Origin: Climacium dendroides
Taxonomy: Eukaryota > Streptophyta > Bryopsida > Hypnales > Climaciaceae
DNA length: 64,000 bases
Assembly (NCBI GenBank): GCA_950106755.1
Contig: OX467082.1
Location: 36,952,001-37,016,000, forward strand
Reading direction: 5' to 3'
Below are positions 59,335 to 64,000 of the stretch, piece by piece. Numbering within the stretch: position 1 is the first letter of the stretch; the number at the start of each line of letters is the position of its first letter. The position numbers and the translations under genes were made by a program. Under the pieces are notes generated by a model. It saw only the letters and a list, made by a program, of their open reading frames with translations, ran no database searches and was not told the DNA's origin.

Positions 59335-61677
59335 ATGGAGGGAGCTGGTTGTTCTTTGGATAGACGTTCCAGTCTTCCTCTTGCGAAGAAGAAGAGGTTA
59401 TCTTTGCGTGGTGGCGCTATCGCCAAGCAGGCAACCAGTGATGAAATTCCACAGGAAATTGAGGACAGGACTAGAATTGGAAATGGAGATTTGAACAAGG
59501 ATTTACAGCAGGTACGTTATAGCAGGGAGAGTACAGGAGCAGATACTGAGCGCTTGGAAAATCTAGAATGCACCATAGTTACTGAGAGTGGCGATGTGAG
59601 AAATTCGCTTCGGGAGAGTAGCGGAAACTGTGAAAGACGACAAAAAGAAAGGGTTTTGAGCTCAGAAACCGAGCAAGCGATTGTAGAAAAGTTTTGGGAC
59701 GCTGAAGAAGAATTGCCATTTGATGTGTTGGAGGAGGTTTTGAGTCAATATGATAAGAAGCCTGTGGGACTGTCAAATCAAATTGACAATAAATGTGCAA
59801 TTCAACATGATTGCACATTCGCAGGTGAACCTGAGAATTCAAAATGCGTAGCTGTGGAGAGTCTCAATTTTGGAGATCATTATTGTTTTGAGGACTATGA
59901 CGTTGCTGAGGAAACAATTGAAAACTTCCAGCGAGACTATCAACCAGTTTCGATCGCAGGTGTATCGCCTATCAACCAGGAGGCTTTTGACGATTCGTCA
60001 GGTTTTAGGGATGATTTGTTTTTTGATAAAGCTGGTAGGGATGCAAGCATGGAGACGTTGCTGGATACACAAAGAGAGACAGGTTCTGAATTGGATGACA
60101 TCCCTTGCGGAGGTACAGATTTAAGCTTCAAGGATGCATTTTATAAGGATGGAACTGATTGGAGTGCGCTTCATGAAGTTGATGAGTATGGATTGCCATA
60201 TACGAGTGTTCCGCCATCAAGTTATGACAACAGTTGTACAATCAAGGATGCAAATGTATTTAGAAACGTGGAGAGTAGCATTGAGGGCAAGGTTGTGGAA
60301 ACGCAACCAGTCTGCCACTCTCAAGTTAGCGTATTAGATCCGGGTTTGTACTGCAAAGAAGAGAGTAAGATTACTTTGTGTCGTTCTTCAAGGATGAAAC
60401 AGGGCGATCTCTCTTCCTTTCTAGGACTCAAACCCAAGTCACCCGCTGATGCAAAAGTGTCCCAGAAGAAGACAGAGCAACGCGATATAGGCACGTACTT
60501 TGGATTGGCTCCTCTCGCGAAGCAGGCTTCTGCAGCAGCGAACTTTTTATCCAAGTTTCGCACTGGACCCGCAACCCCTGTTGCTGCAAGTGGCGATTAT
60601 GGGTCAAGGAAGGGTGGCAATGGCTGGAAAATGAACCGTGAGTCCACCAGAGGTTGCCCTTTCTACAAGAAGATACCAGGGACTCCTTTTACAGTGGACG
60701 CTTTTAAGTACGGAGCGGTTGAGAACTGTAAGGCTTACTTCCTCACACATTTTCACAGCGATCATTATGGAGGACTTACTCGATCATGGTGTCATGGTCC
60801 TATATTTTGCACTGAAATCACTGCCCGCCTTGTGTCGATGCACTTGGGTGTTGATTCTCAGTGGTTACATCCAGTTAGGCTTAATTTTCTCTTTATAGTT
60901 GAAGGTGTTAAAGTGCAGTTTCTGGAGGCAAATCACTGCCCAGGCGCTGCTCTTATACTTTTCCAGACGTCTTGTGGGCAACGAATATTACACACAGGTG
61001 ATTTTCGAGCTTGCAAAAGCATGCAGGTTTACCCCGATCTCCTCAGTGGACGCATCACTTCTCTCTATTTGGACACCACTTATTGTAATCCGAAGTACAA
61101 CTTTCCTTTACAGGAAGATGTAATCAAGCATGTTGTAAGGTTGACAACAGCAGCGTTGGCTCGAAATCCGAAGACATTGGTGACAGTTGGCGCATATAGC
61201 ATCGGGAAAGAACGTGTGTACCTGGGGATTGCGAAGGCACTCAAATTAAATATTTATGCCGACAAACGGCGAGCAAGGACATTGCGATCACTGGATTGGC
61301 CTGATTTGACTGAAAGGTTATGTTCGGACGCTAGCAATAGTCGATTGCATGTGCTACCGATCTCGCACTTGAATGCCACAAAGTTGAGGGCTTACATGCA
61401 GTCGTTTCATCCCACCTATAGTGCAGTACTAGCTTTTCGGCCCACTGGTTGGACTTACTCAGAAAAAGTAGGTTCCAAATTACAGGATTTGAAGCCCCAG
61501 TGTAGTGGTGCTATTACCGTATATGGTGTTCCTTACAGTGAGCATTCCAGCTACTCAGAGCTTCAAGAGTTTGTACAGTTCTTGAGGCCACAAAAGATTA
61601 TTGCTACTGTCAACATAGGATCTGCCTCTCAAAGGGAGAGTATGCAGGCTCATTTCAATCAGTGGCTGAAATGTTGA
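59335..61677 (+). CDS. SNM1/DCLRE1-type DNA crosslink repair nuclease
   Basis: A 780-residue metallo-beta-lactamase/beta-CASP nuclease. The family digests DNA 5' to 3' past interstrand crosslinks in the nucleus. The catalytic part begins near residue 440 (GCPFYKKIPGTPFTVDAFKYG). Metal motifs are THFHSDHYGGL (H472, H474, D476, H477), NHCPGA (H534), HTGDF (D556) and SEHSS (H737); beta-CASP features include VGAYSIGKERVYLGIA and VPYSEHSSYSEL. The N-terminal 430 residues are acidic and unstructured-looking. At 382-389 QRDIGTYF is a canonical PCNA-interaction (PIP) box, and at 356-363 QGDLSSFL is a near match. I found no UBZ ubiquitin-binding zinc finger, which SNM1A of animals has. The coding region is a single exon. 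The frame opens a few codons before the first ATG at 59335, so that ATG is taken as the start; a 5' coding exon cannot be excluded. A splice acceptor-like TCAATTGCAG lies at 59177-59187. Confidence 0.93.
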   Translation: MEGAGCSLDRRSSLPLAKKKRLSLRGGAIAKQATSDEIPQEIEDRTRIGNGDLNKDLQQVRYSRESTGADTERLENLECTIVTESGDVRNSLRESSGNCERRQKERVLSSETEQAIVEKFWDAEEELPFDVLEEVLSQYDKKPVGLSNQIDNKCAIQHDCTFAGEPENSKCVAVESLNFGDHYCFEDYDVAEETIENFQRDYQPVSIAGVSPINQEAFDDSSGFRDDLFFDKAGRDASMETLLDTQRETGSELDDIPCGGTDLSFKDAFYKDGTDWSALHEVDEYGLPYTSVPPSSYDNSCTIKDANVFRNVESSIEGKVVETQPVCHSQVSVLDPGLYCKEESKITLCRSSRMKQGDLSSFLGLKPKSPADAKVSQKKTEQRDIGTYFGLAPLAKQASAAANFLSKFRTGPATPVAASGDYGSRKGGNGWKMNRESTRGCPFYKKIPGTPFTVDAFKYGAVENCKAYFLTHFHSDHYGGLTRSWCHGPIFCTEITARLVSMHLGVDSQWLHPVRLNFLFIVEGVKVQFLEANHCPGAALILFQTSCGQRILHTGDFRACKSMQVYPDLLSGRITSLYLDTTYCNPKYNFPLQEDVIKHVVRLTTAALARNPKTLVTVGAYSIGKERVYLGIAKALKLNIYADKRRARTLRSLDWPDLTERLCSDASNSRLHVLPISHLNATKLRAYMQSFHPTYSAVLAFRPTGWTYSEKVGSKLQDLKPQCSGAITVYGVPYSEHSSYSELQEFVQFLRPQKIIATVNIGSASQRESMQAHFNQWLKC

Positions 61678-62670
61678 GTTCTTGAGAAACTATCCTTCCT
61701 CTGAATTTTTTGCAAGCTTGTGGCTGTCAACCTGTGCAATCTAAAGTGGACCTGGCATTGGTCCTTAGTAATTCTGTACTGAAGAAACACAATGCCATTG
61801 AAGAGTTGAGCTTACTAGTTGGCAACCAAAACAAATAGCTCCAATAGCCTTGGAGCTTTGGCTTTGCTTATCAGGTAGAGACGTACTCAAACGTCCTCTC
61901 ATTCACTGCAAATTTAATGCAAGGCCTCCCATTCAGTCCAGAGCCAAAAAGACATTTGAGGAATTTCAAATTGCTTGAATCTGCATGTTTCTTTGGTGGT
62001 ATCCACCACACCGAAGTGCAGATTACGCCACCACACTAATGTATCGGCGTACATCAGACGTCTACACCGACTGTTGCTCAGAGGTACCATGGTGGCCATG
62101 TATGAGCAGGTAGAGTGCACCCTGCCTGTCTCTTTTCAATTTTGTCAGATTTCGATGAAATAAACAGGCCTCCTGCCTCGAAAGAAATTTTGCTTGTGTC
62201 GTTTCCAGTTATTATTGGTCATTACTATAGAATCAAGAGTGTCAAGGGTCCCTTGGAATTCGTTTTGTAACGGCATAACATCCCGCTGGGTATCTTTCTT
62301 AGTAGAGACTAATGAGCTGTGCAGTGCAGCTTGGGAGCGAGAACGCTAAGAGTCCTACCTTGAAAAAACCAAGGGCAGAATCCAATCCAAAATTTAGAAC
62401 AGTGACACCCCGTCATGAGGATGATTCAAGAGGTCCTTGAAAAATTAGATATAAACTGAAGCAGGCACTCTTCGTTATGAGGGAGAAAGGAGATGCATCG
62501 CTTGCATAATAACATCGGACGCAAGGGACAGAACAAGTGCAGGTTCAAAAATGGTTATAATGTTTAGTTTAACAAATCAGTTCACTTGTAAACGATTTCA
62601 AAATCTAACATGAAAAAAAACCAAACCCAAAGGGCATTACCTTAACCAAGTCGGCATCAAACTATTGTAA
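61678..62670. other. convergent 3' flanks of SNM1 and the TPR gene
   Basis: No gene is seen. An AATAAA-like GAAATAAACA near 62157 could end the SNM1 transcript. Confidence 0.5.
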
Positions 62671-63869
62671 TTAAATATCTATGACGTCACTGTCAGTCGC
62701 ATCATCGAACATATTGGACGCAGGTGCAGGTCTGCTGTCGAATTTTCCTCGACCTCCTAATTCTCTGAAATCAAAGCCATCATCGTCCTCATCCTCGTCC
62801 TCATTTTCGTCCTCGCCCTCATTCTCGCCTTCCTCGTCTCCATCTCCGGAGGTGCTCAACACGGCTAACCTCGCATAATATGGCTCTATCTCTATTGCTC
62901 TTCCTGTTTTATCTAACAACATAATAATCAACTCTAAGGAAAGCACCAGCTGCGGACTGTCCGCACCTAGCTCGTTCTCCTGAATGGCCAGCACACGCTT
63001 CATCAACGACAAGGCCTCCTCATACTTGCCATTCGCATGCAAAATGGAGGCCAAGCAGTTGCATGCTTCTCCTGCAAACAAAGAATATATATTGAGTGAC
63101 CTCAATAATTTAAAACATTACAAAGGCCAATGCATCATCTTCGTACTTGATAATGTAAATTTGCACTGAACTTCATTTCAGAGAAAAATGTACTCTACAC
63201 AAAAGAGCCTACCCACATCTCCATATGAGCCCGAAAAAATAAATGAAAGTCCAATCCCAAACAGAAACGAAAAAAAACACTGACGTTATTGACCCCTACG
63301 TGCCCAAATGGTTGGCTGCTACCATACCAATAGAAGTAAAAATCAATCATTTAAGAAGATTCAAGGTAATAAAATGTATCAATAGAACAAAGAAACCATT
63401 CCCTACACTTCTGAGTGCTAGAAATATGTTAGAATACACAGTAGATTCCTCCATTTTTAGCTTGGACACTTGAGTGTTACGAGCTTGGTGAGAGTACAGT
63501 AAGGAACGCACCAATAACAGCGCTATCAGGATCGAAATGAGCCTCTCGAATTTCCAATGCTCGGCGAGCAATAGGCTCAGCTTCGTCCTCTCGGTTCAAG
63601 TGGTGCAAGGCTGTAGCCAACATCTCCAATGGCACTGAGACTTGGGGGGCATCTGGACCCAAGTCTTCCACTGCTAACTTCAAGCTCCGTCGCAGCAATG
63701 GCACACACTTGTCGTGCTTTTCACTTACAGCATACGCTGTCGCCAAGTTTTGCAGATGCACTATCAAAGCGGGGTGATCAGGGCCAAACACTCTTTCTTT
63801 CTTGAGCAAATTTGTCTCCCATAGCTCCTCAGCCTCGTCATTCCTATTCACGAACAGCTTATTCAGCAA
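62671..63869 (-). CDS. kinesin-light-chain-like TPR protein, 3' part
   Basis: The last two exons of a gene that continues past the right edge. The upstream exon is 63869-63512 (after an acceptor ending TTCATCAG) and the last exon is 63071-62671. The 440-bp intron (63511-63072) has GTGCGT and TTTGCAG borders; joining in phase 1 gives DSAVIGEACNCLASIL with no gap. The sequence is a row of 42-residue tetratricopeptide repeats of kinesin-light-chain type (KERVFGPDHPALIVHLQNLA, LKLAVEDLGPDAPQ, EEALSLMKRVLAIQENELG). Then follows a strongly acidic tail (about 25 Asp/Glu), ending SDVIDI. Such proteins are scaffolds for protein binding; plant members have been linked to organelles and the cytoskeleton. 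Partner and location here are unknown. The N-terminal part is missing only because the window ends. Confidence 0.88.
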
Positions 63870-64000
63870 CTGATGAAGTTAATGGGAAAAAGTTACTCCA
63901 CAAAGTACATCATTTATTCTCTTTAGTGTGCTCCGTGATTTAATGTAACACCAAAATTGTGTCGTGATCCAAAATTGTGTCATAGAGTAAATGAAATCTA

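Noticed and set aside
1..64000. CRISPR arrays, rRNA and tRNA genes
   Set aside because: No spaced direct repeats of CRISPR type and no convincing tRNA or rRNA sequence was seen; short tRNA genes could be missed without a covariance search.

Overview
The window looks like nuclear DNA of a land plant. It carries an AP2/ERF factor, relics of the plant-specific VOZ factor, plant-type telomeric motifs (AAACCCTAA, and three CCCTAAA units beside IMP3) and plant DNA-transposon termini (CACTA, Stowaway-like, Harbinger-like). Low gene density, very AT-rich spacers and an F-box protein of the type abundant in seed-free plants suggest a bryophyte or fern. That last step is inference; I cannot name a species.

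Layout: 0.2-4.0 kb is a decayed Helitron Rep-helicase interrupted by a TTAA-flanked element. 4.5-15.9 kb is repeat-rich spacer (TIR elements, a tandem array, a homopyrimidine tract, a GC-richer transcript-like stretch, a 75-bp minisatellite). 15.97-18.5 kb holds an intact intronless ERF gene, a Harbinger-like MITE in its promoter and a relic of its own 3' end downstream. 20.4-21.3 kb has nested MITEs. 21.6-23.1 kb has duplicated TATA boxes and a probable two-exon gene for a small membrane protein. 24.5-37.7 kb is transposon territory, including a 2.05-kb CACTA element with a clean TAT target duplication. 38.6-40.3 kb (minus) is a broken VOZ gene, followed by a triplicated leader-like segment. 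42.6-43.2 kb (minus) is IMP3. 43.6-48.4 kb is more repeats. 48.9-50.6 kb is a two-exon F-box gene. 50.94-55.67 kb is an almost complete Tnp2-type transposon with perfect 36-bp inverted ends but two in-frame stops. 59.3-61.7 kb is SNM1/DCLRE1-type nuclease. 62.7 kb to the right edge (minus) is the 3' part of a kinesin-light-chain-like TPR gene.

The host genes do not form a pathway: transcription control (ERF, VOZ relic), ribosome biogenesis (IMP3), ubiquitin ligase targeting (F-box), crosslink repair (SNM1) and a TPR scaffold. The connecting theme is mobile DNA. At least six recognisable TTAA-flanked elements share CC(C/T)CTAAA-like inverted ends, and several insertions can be proven internally because an empty-site equivalent (a restored reading frame, the other arm of a foldback, or a paralogous copy) lies in the same window.
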